Shown piece after piece: positions 21,878 to 34,719 of a DNA stretch of 64,000 bases. Origin of the DNA: Pomphorhynchus laevis (taxonomy: Eukaryota; Acanthocephala; Palaeacanthocephala; Echinorhynchida; Pomphorhynchidae); contig WNNJ02002784.1 of the NCBI GenBank assembly GCA_012934845.2, positions 62,001-126,000 of the forward strand, written 5' to 3'. Numbering within the stretch: position 1 is the stretch's first letter; each line of letters opens with the position of its first letter. Under the pieces are notes generated by a model that was not told the origin of the DNA, ran no database searches, and saw nothing but the letters and a program-made list of their open reading frames with translations. Position numbers and translations under genes: made by a program.

Positions 21878-22660
21878 GAACAAATTTATCCAGGTAGCCT
21901 TATTCTTAATAAAACCAATATTAATGATAAAGAAAGTATATATCTCGATATGAGCATTAAATTAACATCAATTAAAACTACTTTTAATTTATATCGTAAA
22001 TATGACATGTTTAAATTTACAAGAAACATATTTTTGCATGAGCATTCATGTATACCATAAAATATATAATATAATACACTAAATAATAAAATTTTAAGAA
22101 TTGCAACAATATGTAGTTACGCTTCGGTTGCTAAGAATGTGATTTATCGTTCACTACTTGCTACTTCACGTATATCACGTCGTTCGCTTCTTGAATTCAT
22201 TCGAGCTTCTGAAGGTGAAACTAAGCGTGTCTCGAATGTCATTATTAGAGAATTACCAAAATCAGAAAATGAAATGGAGGAAGTTCGGATTGTCTTATCT
22301 AGTATTGGAGTCGACCTTAAAGACACCTTACGTATTTGGATTCATCGTCTTCCTGCCCGTTGAAAAGACGTCCCTCCTTGGTTATTACTAACTACAGATG
22401 ACCAAACATCTAATAGTATTTTATCAAGTGCTTACAAACTAAAACATTTCGATATTTACCGTAATGTATTTATTCATCCAGATATTTCGATTCCGGAAAG
22501 AGAAGCTCGTAAACTTATCTTAAATGAATTACACGAAAAAAGAAAATCAGACCCATCTAATTTTTATTTTATACGAGAGAATAGAATAGTTCGATCTTTA
22601 AAAACAAATACATTCTTCAATACCTCCGAAACAAATATCGTATCTTCTAACATCTTACTA
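21878..22660 (+). repeat. 783-bp duplication of the PLE/LINE-ORF1 junction
   Basis: It matches 17189-17971 over the same length (783 bases each) with no indel that I can see and only scattered substitutions, about 97% by hand. The first 237 bases are PLE and the rest LINE ORF1, and the junction after CAACAATATGT is shared. So the nested insertion happened before the duplication. In this copy the ORF1 codon that is TAG at 17648 reads TGG. Confidence 0.9.
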
Positions 22661-23330
22661 AATGACATGGAGGAAGTTCGGAATGTCTTATCTAGTATTG
22701 TTTTTAAGCTTTATAGAATATGAATTTGTTCATAACTGTGCAAAAACTAAATCTAAACAATATAAATATATGAAATATATGTTTCGATACATTGATGATA
22801 TATGTGTATTTAATTCTAGCAATTTTTATTCAATTAGTGAGCACATTTATCCAGAAAGCCTTATTCTTAACAAATTCAATATTGATGATAAAGAAGGTGT
22901 ATATCTAGACATGAACATTAAATTAACATTAACTAAAACTATTAATTTATACTTAAATATGACATATTTAAATTTACAAGAAACATATTTTTGCATGAGC
23001 ATTCATGCATACCAGATAATATATAATATAATACATTAAATAATGAAATTTTAAGAATTGCAACAATATGTGATGATATTGTCTTTAAAATCATTTTAAT
23101 AATTTAAAAGATACATATTTTAAAATATGTTACTATAAAAATTTAGTAAATTTGTTTATACAAATCTAGATTTAATAGTTTTTTAATAAGCGTTTGAAAA
23201 ATTAAATAATCTTATATTCGGAAATAGACATATATATGTTAAACAACTATAGAAGCCTATCTTACAAAAATTATACCATCAAGTAAATATATGGATAAAA
23301 AATATTTTAATAAATCAAATTTTATGAATG
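22661..23330 (+). mobile_element. Penelope-like element pieces joined through a 40-bp LINE patch
   Basis: Bases 22661-22700 repeat 17579-17618 of the LINE ORF1 exactly. From 22701 PLE sequence starts: FIEYEFVHNCAKTKSKQYKY, MFRYIDDICVFNSSNFYSIS (intact YIDD box), HIYPESLILNKFNIDD, then the post-RT region to about 23155. A second PLE fragment (TLYTNLD...LIFGNR) follows to about 23330. No GIY-YIG domain is present. Broken. Confidence 0.8.
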
Positions 23331-26300
23331 GATAATAAACAATATGTTTGTATTAGAATAAGATAACCTAGATGATCAAATGTCACAGTTCCTCCTGATG
23401 ACCTCTAATTCTTATTCCTCTAATTCTTATTCTTACTAGCATTAAAGTGCAATTATTTTATAACATTTTTAATATGGCTTGAATTGGAGACAGCAGTTAA
23501 ATTACAATAATTCAAATGCTCTATTCACACCGATTTCATTCTTGTCAAAAATACTTTTAATTTATTTTCAATTAGAATTAAATCTCTGATTAGCCATTAA
23601 CAATATGGCTAATTTGAGCTTATTTGAGATGGAAAATATAAAATTTAAGAGAGATTAAAAATCTCTCTTAGATTTAGATTATAAATCTCTCTTTTTTAAG
23701 GTGGGAATCTTTTCTATAAATATGCTAAGAATAAATTATGGTTAGCAAGTAAATTAAGATGTTAAAACGATTGTTTTGTTTCATAAAATTGCATAAAAGT
23801 AAACGATTTATTCTGAAAACTAACAGATTTGAAATTTCTGATACGACTTTTTTATGTTTTGAAAATGCTATTTTTGATACAAAAATTACTATTAGAGATA
23901 ACTCCAAAATACTTTATGCATATTAATGAAGAATTTTTGTTTCGACGACATTTTATTTATAATAGAAAATTAAATTTCGACATTAAATTTTAATTTTGAT
24001 TCGATTTCAGCGGCGATTAACAGTTTTATTCTAAAATCTTTTAATAATCAGTTTGTCAATTAAATCTAATTTGTCGTATTTTGAATATGTAAAGTTCAAA
24101 TAGTTCAAATATATGTATTTTTATAATTAATCAAATATAATATTTTATATATTATATATATTATATATAATATTTGATGGATTATAATATATAACCCATC
24201 AAATAATCTATTGAATGTTTTTACATAATATAATTTGTATAATACGACACTTACATGTTAATGATATATAACTATATGTTAATGATAAACTATTTTAATG
24301 CTGTCTGCGTCGCAAATTCCACAAAACACAAAAATGAATTAGAAGAAACTTTTATTTTGACAGCTTTATGTAAAAAATGAAAAATGCATACTCTACACAG
24401 CTCGTAAATAAACTTCTACGAAATTCAAAAGAAATCACATCGCATTCTAGACAATTTCTCAAAATGTTTTTATCATTTTATAGCAAATAAAGAAAATGCA
24501 ATTGTCAAGAGAAATCATTAGCTGCTGCATATGTGGTGCTTTTGTAAACTAGTGAAGCTCCTAAAGATTAGATTTTCGCGATATTATGAAGTTGAATTGT
24601 TTTAAATTCTAAGCACTTAATCATTGCTAAAATTATTAGTGAAAATCCTAATTAGTTTAAATTCAGTGTTGTCAATAATAAATCGGAATCAGTTATTTTT
24701 AAATTTAATTAAAGATAATTTTCTGAAGATGCTAACAGAAGTTAGCGAAATATCAAAAATAATTTCTTCGTTCCTTTGATCCAGCTCCAATAATAATTTA
24801 TTAAACATAATAATAAATATTTTAATCTTACAATTTTATTTTATTTAAAAATATAAAATTTTATAATACGAATTTATATAAACTGAAAACTTTAAAAAGC
24901 TCAATTCTTGTAAATTGATTAATGAATAATATACGATGCATCAGAATTGAAGGTCATGATTTTTTAGTTAAAAAATTTAGCTAAATTTAACATTAATATT
25001 TAATTTTAAATATTAATATTTTAATATTTAACATTAACATTTGAATTATCAAAGAGTCAAAATTAAAAGTTTCAAAATAAATATCAACTTTTGAATTGAA
25101 TCCGTTAAAACCATATTATGTTTAATGTGATTAATATTGTATGTTTTTTAATTACGTATATCCAAATAAAGATTACTAAAGATAATAATAAATAAATAAA
25201 TTACTAAATAAAGATTTTAAATCTAGTGATATGCCATAATTATATACGAACAATTGAATTGGAATAGCGAAGGCTAAAAGGTTTCTTAATTTTGCTTCAA
25301 ATGTGATTAAATGTAATTTTAACAAAATGAATATACCCAAATTATTTAAATACTTTTTAAACACAAAGTTAGCATAAATATTTATTTATATAAAAATAAT
25401 AAAATTATTTATATATAAATAATATAAACTTAAATTATAATAAAAATTTATATTTATCTATTTTTGTGAGCTATGTAAAATCAAAACAAATTTATTTGCT
25501 TGTTTTAATGTATAATGATATAATTTCTTTTGTTTTAACGAGAACATTTATTTATAATTTATATTAACATATATGCATTAAATATGTTAAATATAATATT
25601 TTTATACAGTTATTTATCCAGATATTCTTTAGTAAAAACAGTAAGAATAAAGAGTAAGCATATATAATATATTATATATAATTATATTTTTAAATTGAAT
25701 TTATATGATAATAGATTGAATAATTGTATCACATACAATTATTAAATAATTATATACTTTGCATTGTATAAAATATAATTTTATTTATATTTTATTATGT
25801 AAATATAAATGTCTTTTGTAAACGAAGACAAGCACATTTACAATAAGCTGCTTTGATGCAATAATCCGTATGTATTCATTAATTCGATTAATATAGGCTA
25901 CACATTTACAAAAATTATATATTGGACTAACATATTTTAAATTTATATTGCACTAAATAAAATATGAATTGACATATTTTGAAACTTAAACTTTGATTTT
26001 AGCATTTGAAATTTTAAATAAATTTAATAAAATGTAAACTTAAATAAATTATTTTTAAATAAACTGATTTTTCAAACAAATACCTAGAGAAAGTCATAAT
26101 ATTACAATTCATTGAAATACTTTCATATTTCATGTTTGAAATAATATGATCGTCAACAGTGTTATGAGCTAGTGATCTACATAGTTGTTTTATAAATAAG
26201 TAACATAAAACACGAATGTTATGGTGCATTCCTATAAAAAGAACAGTAATCCATAAGGTAGTAATTTAGGTAAAACTAAAATGATTGCATTAGCTAGTAG

Positions 26301-27545
26301 ATTTTCATGTGTTTACTTTACACAGAGCATCCGTTTAGCGTGGAAATGGTGATTTATAAAGCTTTAAAACGCTCATAGTAATCGAACAGATGCACCGTGA
26401 TATCTTCAAAATAAATAACGTATGCCTTCAGAACAAATAGTTTCTGGCTGCGACCTAATCTGTTATCGAGTAAAAACATTATCGAATAAAAGAAGGAGCA
26501 AAATGTCAAAACTGAATATAGACTATGTTTTAGACTAAATGCAAAAAAAAACATTGAGGTGAATTCATCCAGATTATATAATATAAAACGCAAATCAATA
26601 TAGAAATGATATTTCATTCAACTAAAATTATCTGAAAAGTATAGAGTAGAAGACGCGTGTTATTGGCCTTATTGAGTTTATAAATATGTTTTTATGAATT
26701 AGTGCTAAAGTACCATCACAACCTTATATAGTTAGCTACTCGTTAGGTACTTGAATACATGTTCATCAGAAAGTGAAAAATAACCACTGAAGCATCTAAA
26801 TATATAATGAAAATCGTATTTTTTAAGTGAACCCATCGGAAAGACGTGCATGTGTTCAAATATACGAGATATATATAAACCTTGCTAAAAAAATAAAAAA
26901 TTAAATGTAAAAATATTTTATTACGTTCGGATCAGCCAATAATAAACATCCCGGACAAAATCTGTTGTGCTATAATTTTGGCACGTCAGCTAAATTTTTA
27001 CAATTGGGTTAGAAATAATACAACTTCACATTTAATCATGTACATTTGAATATACTCTCACTAATAAATAGCTTTTGCGCAGATAATGATTACTTAAAAC
27101 AGCATGCTCGGATTAAGCATCCAACAGAGGAAGATTAATGCCATAATTAAGCAGTCTGGACTCTCTATATATGCATCAAGCAGTAACGAGTATCTCTGAC
27201 TATCGATTCAAATTTTTTCCGTTTGATAAATACATTTCTTTTTGCTGGCAGCTAGTAAAAAAAGAACATTTGAAGGTACACCTCCACACAGTATACATAG
27301 AGAATTTTGTATGCGTGTAGAATGCTTCTCACTGCCTAATACAGTAATATAAGGCCTTTGTGGTACATTAAAACTGTCGGTTTGCTAAAACAATCGATTT
27401 GCTTAAAGCAACATATCACTTAAGAATATAAGAATATATTCAGATAAGTATTCCAAATGAATAATCAATATTTAATAGAAAATTCACATGAGGTTTCTCT
27501 GTGTCTGATTTAGACTTTAGACAATGATTTTAATTTATTAAAATC
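23331..27545. other. Gene-poor AT-rich DNA
   Basis: No supported gene. Items inside: a short dispersed motif at 23380-23440 (CAGTTCCTCCTGATGACCTC, see 59885); a three-arm GAGAGATT / AATCTCTC hairpin cluster at 23646-23695; a hairpin-plus-GAAA motif at 24727-24763. The short frames (25176-25364, 26014-26229, 26354-26617, all minus) look like chance in AT-rich sequence. Confidence 0.55.
24727..24763 (+). other. CTGAAGA - stem - CGAAAT motif (ribozyme-like, copy 1)
   Basis: CTGAAGAT is followed by a perfect 6-bp stem (GCTAAC, loop AGAA, GTTAGC) and then GAAATAT. The arrangement recalls the hammerhead core CUGANGA - stem II - GAAA, with one extra U before the stem. Similar motifs occur at 37614 and 40031. 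Function unproven. Confidence 0.4.
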
Positions 27546-27556
27546 GGATTTTTTCT

Positions 27557-28100
27557 CGATTGCTCGAAGACAGTGTCTCGACACAACCGCCACAGTGCAG
27601 TCAATGCTATTATTCGTAGTGCTCTGATGGCGGCCGGTGTCCTATCTCGCCTAGAATCAGTTGGACTATGCAGAGATGGCGGTAAATGACCGGATGGCGC
27701 TTCATTGGTCCCTTGGGAAAGGGGACACCTACTTGTATGGGACTTTACCTGTCCCAACACACTTGCGGCAGTAATTTGTTCAACGCAGTCTGTGCGCCGG
27801 GCGAGGTGGTGAGAGTGGCCGAGAATCATAAGCTGGACAAATACAGGAGCATCGATGCGTTCCAATACACTTTTGTCCCATTGGCGATCGAGACAATAGG
27901 GGCAGCCGGACCGATTACGTCCAGCTTTCTGGAATCTCTAGGGAAGAAGCTAATTGCCGCTACAGGCGATCGGAGAGCAGCGATATTTCTCTCACATAGA
28001 TTAAGCTGTGCGGTGAAACGAGGCAACGCTCCCTGTCTTTTGGAGGTTGCCCAGGGGACTGCAGAAGATTATCAATCTGATCTTCATCATGATTTCCCAT
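27557..28100 (+). mobile_element. GC-rich LINE remnant, C-terminal (RLE-like) region
   Basis: Two overlapping frames give a continuous family signature: RHNRHSAVNAIIRSALMAAG, then GK.PDGASLVPWERG and LLVWDFTCPNTLA in the first; after a frameshift near 27790, EVVRVAENHKLDKYRSIDAF, FVPLAIETIGAAGPITSSFL and SLGKKLIAATGDRRAAIFLS in the second (end of the 150-codon frame from 27686). From memory this is the C-terminus of a widespread non-LTR RT, with a PD-(D/E)XK-like DGKRPDG...W core. The GC content stands far above the flanks. 40823 and 63384 hold other pieces of the same family. Confidence 0.7.
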
Positions 28101-28138
28101 TTATAAACTTATTGTATTTTGTGACATTAAGAAAATAA

Positions 28139-31066
28139 TTTATTACAAAAAAATCAAAATTAATTCAATAATTAATTAAATGTTTGAGCTTAATTAAAAC
28201 ATCGAATTCTAATATATGGAATTAAGCAACAAATAATTATCAAAATTAAAATTAAATAATAAATTAATAAATTAATTTGAAACAAAAATACGTCACTTAT
28301 ATAATTAATATATGCGCGTTATAAACTTGGATAAGCTCGCATTTATGTTGACATAAAAAATTGGCATTAATTTGATAAAGTGCGATAATCTACGATAGAG
28401 CCCAATCAGAAAAACATGCATATCTAAATGTTAACAAAGGTTGGCATTAGATTTCAAACAGTGTTGATATAATATAAATATTTGTTTTATTTCAACATTT
28501 AAATTATAATGGCACGAATCAAATTCTGGATTTCTTTTTCTATTAAAGTAAAACTTTAATAGTAAAAATAACTATCAGCTGTATTAGTTACTTGTGAAAT
28601 ATATTTAGCACGAGTTGCTCTCAGTAAAAACTAAAATATCAAATCTAATTCTACATTTAACTTTTACGTTATTCTATCGTATTGCTACAGCTTGAGTCGC
28701 TTTTAATGCAAGTTAAGTAAGAAACGTTTTAGCAAAATGTAGCAAGTGTATTCGAGTGTTATAGCATATTCAGTGTAACTAAGATATCGGGGAGTCACCG
28801 TTATCTTAAATATCAAAGTTGGGAATTCGTAACAAATTAAAACACCGATATCTTTGTCTCAGTCTGTAAAATGTTACGAATAAAAATGTTCTAGATAGAA
28901 GCCGTGTTTTCCGATACCCTTCATAAGCTTATGGTAAACGGATACTATAAAATAATAAAAAACAAGTACTAATAGTGATCTTATTTTGAGAGTGGAGATT
29001 TCTTAAATTTGGAAAATTCACGTAGGTTTAAATGTGATAGATTTGGACGTAATGAAAATGCCTGGGGAATGTGTATTTCGTGAAATATAGATTTAAAGCA
29101 CGTGATGAAAATAAAATAACTTAGACGAGGGTGAAATGTATAATAAGACAAAAACGACTGTAGGGCTAAATCAGAATTTCAAAAATAACATAAGATCATG
29201 TGACAATGAATCAACAGAACTTATAAAATTTAAGAAACGCTTTGAAAATCTTAGTAACAGAGTGCATTTAAGTAGTCAGTTAAAATAACAGTTGCGAACG
29301 ATCAATATCTCATAAAAAGAGCTAAAGAATTTCCAGAAGTTTCGGCAGGCACAAAACTACTAGTCACAACTGAACACAATAATCGACACAGAGTTGTCGA
29401 TTATTCTATTACGTCCAAATAAGTAGAGTAAAGAAACATTTTAATTTCTAGGGTAGGGAAGATTGTGTATTTTCGAAATAGTAATTATAATTCCAATAAT
29501 GCTTAGTTAATGTTCTGCTTTTTATAGATTTTCCATGTTGATTTCTTTTAAATACATTTCCCTGAACATCACGTTTGAAATAAGCAAATGTTAGTTATCG
29601 CAATAAGGTAACACTGTTCGAACTGATTATTTCCGAGTGTTGGGTATGTGGCTGACGCAAAATCGCGATTGAACGTTTATAATTTAATACCATTCAATTA
29701 AGTATGAATATGTTCATCCTTGCAATAAGATATTCAAAATAGCTCGAAGTAGCACTTGGAACACAGCGATAATTTAAATAATAACTGAAGTAATAACATT
29801 GACCTTGGAGCACAGCGATCAAACATAAACTTTGAAAAAACCTGTTTAGGTATATGGAACAGAATGATGACGCTAATTAATAACTATAAAAATGTAAAGT
29901 TTTCTGTAATAAAGTAGTTCTATGTTTGTGAAAACAATGTGGATATTTTCTATGTCCGAATGAATGACGGCATAAAATTTTAAATCCTTTCATAACACGA
30001 GGAGAATGAAAATGAAAAGAACAAAAGATATTTCTTTTTGTAATTAAATAGAAGACATCAAAAAATTATATTTTAGCTAAAATAGGCGATTTTGCTTTGA
30101 TAGCTTGTAGTAACAAAATATTTAATATTTAAATATATAAAAATATATATTTAATATATCTTTAATATATATATTTTTAAAACATATTTTAATTATTTTA
30201 AATATAAAAATCACAAATTATTTGTAGGCAAAATAAAGTGAATTTACAAACATTTCAAATTACTTCTTAAATTATGATAACGGGACCTTAATATTTTGTT
30301 ATGTACTCACTATATAATCAAACGTTTGGATAAATGAATATAAATATAGCGCAATGTCGAAAGTCTGAAACACAAAATACTTTTTTATTAAAATTCTTCT
30401 TCTCGACAAATACCAGAAGATATAAGATTAATACAGTAGAACTAATTAACTAATTAAACGAATTAATACTAACTAATTATGCAATAGTAACCGATAAATA
30501 AAAATTTTAAAATCCTAATCTCTGGGCTTAACAGATTTATAGATTAGATATTATACGTCATCTGAATGAACTGCTATGTAATCAGGTTTCAATCCCTATT
30601 TTTCAATAGTAACTATTTTTACTTTGCATTAGAGTGTCATTCAAACTTGTGCAGTCCCTTGTCTCATTCTAAAGTCTTTCTTATTTCAGTTTAAAAAGAA
30701 ACTAAAATTTATAATGATTAAAATATTAAATATTAAATCATGATGAAAACATTAATAATTAAAATATATAATTATGATTAGATGTATCAGACTTAAGATT
30801 ATACGTCTTTGAAATGAACTTCAGGTTTCGACCCATTTTTCACAACTCAACCTATCAGTGGGGTCAAACACTGGTAATGATGTATTACCAAAAATGTTAA
30901 TCATGGATAACAATCATAAACCAAGTTAAATATATCTTAAATATAATAATGAAGTCAACATTATACTAATTGGTTAATTAGTTGAGATACAATCCAGTTT
31001 TTTATATTGTAGAAAATCATGGATTTTTTGTGTGCACCGAAATACCGTGTTGCCCTAAAAAAATCT
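28139..31066. other. Gene-poor AT-rich DNA
   Basis: No frame worth calling. At 30540-30600 and 30790-30840 are two diverged copies of a short motif (ATCAGGTTTC...CCC) also seen at 59885. Otherwise nothing recognised. Confidence 0.55.
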
Positions 31067-31890
31067 CATAAGTAATCGAAATTAAATTTCTTCAAGAGCA
31101 TGCCAAGATTAGTTTTAAAGATAAGTTCTAAGCTGATTATTTAACGAGCTTCAGAAATGTTCGAAGTTTTTACGCGTTTGAGGGAAGCAATTGATATGAA
31201 TTTCAAAAGTTCTAAAGATGGGTGAGGACTGTCTCTTTGAGTGTATCAGACACATCTCAAGCAAATGTTCTGAAATAAATATCGCGTTACAAGTGATCGA
31301 AAAAAGTTCGCTTGTATAAGTGGTAAAAATAGGATTTCTTTATATAATCCAGGATTAATTTTAAAGATCAGTTCAAAATATATTCTCTGTGATGAGCTTG
31401 AGATAGTCTAATGTTTCTTCGCCTTTGAATGAAGCAACTTATAGGGATATCGTATGTGATGAGAATGATGATGAATGTCTCTTAGTGTATCAAGCACATC
31501 CCACTGGAAAAAGACTAAAATAAAGATCGCGTTAAAAGTGATCGGAAGAACAATATTTCTGATATAAGCGGTCAAATGAGGTTTCTTCACAGAAACAAGA
31601 CAGAATACAAAAATTGCATCAAAAAAGATCGCTTTACAAGTGACTGAAATAATAAGATATCGAGTATAAAAAGTCAAAATGAGTTCTCATTTTGACAAAC
31701 CCGGTATTAGTTTTAAGATCAGTTTGAAGCTAATTATTTGTGACGAGCTTGAGGTATTTTTGATGTTTCTAAACATTTGAAGAAAGCAAATGATATGGAT
31801 AAAACATAAATTGATTTGTATGAAGAATGCCAGTGTCTCAGACTCATCGCACTGGAAAGAAACTTTAAGATCGCATTACAGGTAGGCACC
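31067..31890. repeat. Degenerate tandem repeat, three units
   Basis: The signature RATTARTTTTAARGATMAGTT recurs at about 31108, 31351 and 31704. Each time it is followed by a GAGCTT...TTTGAATGAAGCAA-like stretch, then ATGTCTC...GTATCAGACACATC and ATCGCGTTACAAGTGATCG. The units are about 243 and 353 bp apart; the longer one holds a further partial copy of the ATCGC...AAGTGA part. No coding frame is conserved across units. Confidence 0.7.
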
Positions 31891-32359
31891 ACTTAGTCAG
31901 CTTGTGTATGATTTTCACGGGAATCTGAAGGCAAGCTATATTCTATTACTACGAGTCTAGACACCTATCGTTGTGGTCTGCCTTCATTGCGACCCAATTT
32001 CCTGAACAGGGACTGACATATGCAATAGCAATTTAATTACTATTTAGTAAATACTACAAATTCGCTATAATTTAATTATTTAAGACAATAATGTTTGCTG
32101 CGGATAAGCCACCACGATTGAGAAATGATTCATAAAGATGTGAAATAACAAAGTTGTCCCTTGGTTAAGAATGTGCTTTAAAAAACGATAACTGATAATC
32201 AATTTTACTGTTGAAATGTACTTGATATTTAAGCGAGGATGACTGAATAATTACTTTTGGAATCAATATACGGCTAAAATATTCTAGTATTAATTGAATT
32301 TAATAAATATGCAAATAATCAAATAGAAATCAAATATACTATAAATAATGAATATACAG
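31891..32359. other. Spacer
   Basis: Slightly GC-richer at 31890-32010, then AT-rich. Nothing recognised. Confidence 0.5.
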
Positions 32360-33180
32360 TTAACTAGATACCAACTATAACGCATATCTAACAAAATTTA
32401 AAACCCCTTGAATTAATAGAATCCTTAAATATTTTAATAAATCAAAATTATTTAATGGTAGGGAAATAAAAGGTGTTCCAATGGGTGGTAATAGTAGCCC
32501 AATTATAGCTGACTTGTTTTTAAGCTTTATAGAATATGAATTTGTTCATAACTGTGTAAAAACTAAATCTAAACAATATAAATATATGAAATATATGTTT
32601 CGATTCATTGATGATATATGTGTATTTAATTCTAATAATTTACATTTTAAATTAACATTTTTGATATTTTTTATAGAAAGATTTTAAATTAACACTAGGG
32701 ACATTTATATTTAGATCAATACAACGTGTTTTAATTGGAGGTAATAGTCTCAATAATAGCTGACTTATGACTCATAACTGTTATTAACTCATAACTCATA
32801 TTCATAACTCATATTCACTTCGAAAGCGTCATGACAACAAAACATATTTAGTCAAAGTAAATAGACAAAGGAACTCAATTATATATTCAAAATAGACTTA
32901 TTTCAATATAGGGGTATTCATTTTGATTTTTTAAATAATGAATACTTGGTAATAGCTAAAAAAGTTGATGTGATTGAAAACTAAAATCCATAAACGAATT
33001 TATAACAATCACATTTCAATAATTCACATTATTGAAATTTATCCAAATAGTTTAATTTTTAATAAAGCTAGTATTAATGATAAAAAGGTATTTATATAGA
33101 TATGAACATCGAATCAACATATATTAAAACAATTATTAAATCCTTATGGATAGATAGTAAATAATACACTTAATGTTAAA
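32360..33180 (+). mobile_element. Penelope-like element fragment with the GGNS and YIDD-region boxes
   Basis: The 68-codon frame 32481-32687 gives MGGNSSPIIADLFLSFIEYE, then KQYKYMKYMFRFIDDICVFN, which are the PLE RT boxes (GVPMG...ADLFL and F.DD). Upstream bases encode LFNGREIKGVP. A further piece at about 33010-33180 encodes the post-RT segment (IYPNSLIFNKASINDKK). Broken by several changes, with non-PLE DNA between the pieces. Confidence 0.8.
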
Positions 33181-34700
33181 ATAATTTATTACGTTACATC
33201 ACATATGGGCAAAAGCGGTCCGCGGATCGAATTCAGCACTTTATGTATTTTCATCCAAACCCGCCGCTGGAATTTGAAGCTGCTAAATCAACCAAGCGTG
33301 TTTAGTCATAATTAAAGAGTTGATTATGACCTGTAAATGCAAATACGACCCGTTTTATATACCACCGGCATTCTTATAATTTTTCACATCCTGGAATTTG
33401 TATTATATTTTCAATTATTATATTTTATATATTAGTCTGGCCCTCTTGGTCAGAACAAGATGAAACATGCCCCCCCCCCAAAAAAAAGTGCTCAAGCTCA
33501 TCCACCCTTCAGAGGAAATGAATCATTAGCATGAATTTGACCTCGCTGATATGTTGGGTTGAGAAATAGGTGCCTAAATCTAATAACGATTTAGATCAAC
33601 TAAATCGATAAGCCCTCTTGATGAACTCTAATTATAATTATAATATGATGTATATTATTAATTGGTTCACAAAATTTCTCACTTATAAAAAGTCATCGGT
33701 TTTAAAATATCTGATTAATTGAAAAGATTAAGATATTTACATGCTTACATGTAAGTTAAAATTATGATAACGTATGCATTAAAAATATTTATTTTTTTTA
33801 AACAAAAATATGTTTTATACAAGTACGTTGATTAAGTTAATCGATCTGATTTATTAAACATATATTCAACGAAAATGCGTAGATATGAAGATGCAAGTCG
33901 AACGGTATTTTGCCATAGCTTAAAACGATATTTTTATGGGCAAAAATTGTTCGTTGAGTATAGGAATATGCATGTTGAACATGCACGTTATGGAATATTG
34001 ATTAATAAATAAACATGTCTTTCTAAGCGTTTTCACTTCCTGGCGTTGATTGAAGAAACTGTCAAAATTAATACTTCAAAATTAATCTATTTTATACTTC
34101 CTTGGTTGCTATCATTCAAAATTATGTTTGTATTAGTAAATAATCAGATAAGTCGACTTTACAAATACCTTGTAAGCAAGCTGATAAAATCATCAATTTG
34201 TAAAATGTCATTTAAAGTAATTGGCATAATCTATATGGAGGAACGCTATCAAATATCAGCAATTTACATCTACAGAAATAACCCTCATTTTGCTTTAATG
34301 ACTAAGATGCCTGAAGATATTGCGGTATCATTAAAATCAACAGTGTAAGCTATCAAGATGTGATATATCTGTTAGGTAAGCGTTCAAGTTAACTTTTGAA
34401 CTATAGTTAATTATACAAACATTTAATGTTACGGTAGCGTAAAATCTTTAATTCACGTGGATACAAAGTTGGTTATAAAGTTGAGATTTAAATTACATAC
34501 ATTTTACATCAAGTAATTTCTCCCGTAAAGTTGTAATAAAATTTTAAACTAATTTTATTTAATTTATTAAGAAACTTATATTTATTGAAGGGATAAGTAT
34601 TTAGCTAGAAAATAAATCACAGTGTTGTTGTAAAATTGCAAAATATTTTAGTTTATTTGAAAACATAAGAGCATCAACGATTATATGTAACACAATTATA
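33181..34700. other. AT-rich intergenic DNA
   Basis: It contains a poly-C/poly-A tract at about 33470-33487 and a GC-rich patch at about 33210-33300. A 100-codon plus frame at 34046-34348 is hydrophobic and Lys/Ile-rich, resembles nothing I know, and has no supporting signal. I leave it uncalled. Confidence 0.5.
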
Positions 34701-34719
34701 TGTAGCAACGTAACGATAT

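Noticed and set aside
34046-34348. 100-codon plus-strand frame
   Set aside because: Rich in Ile, Lys, Ser and Leu as expected from AT-rich sequence, with no motif, splice site or repeat link.
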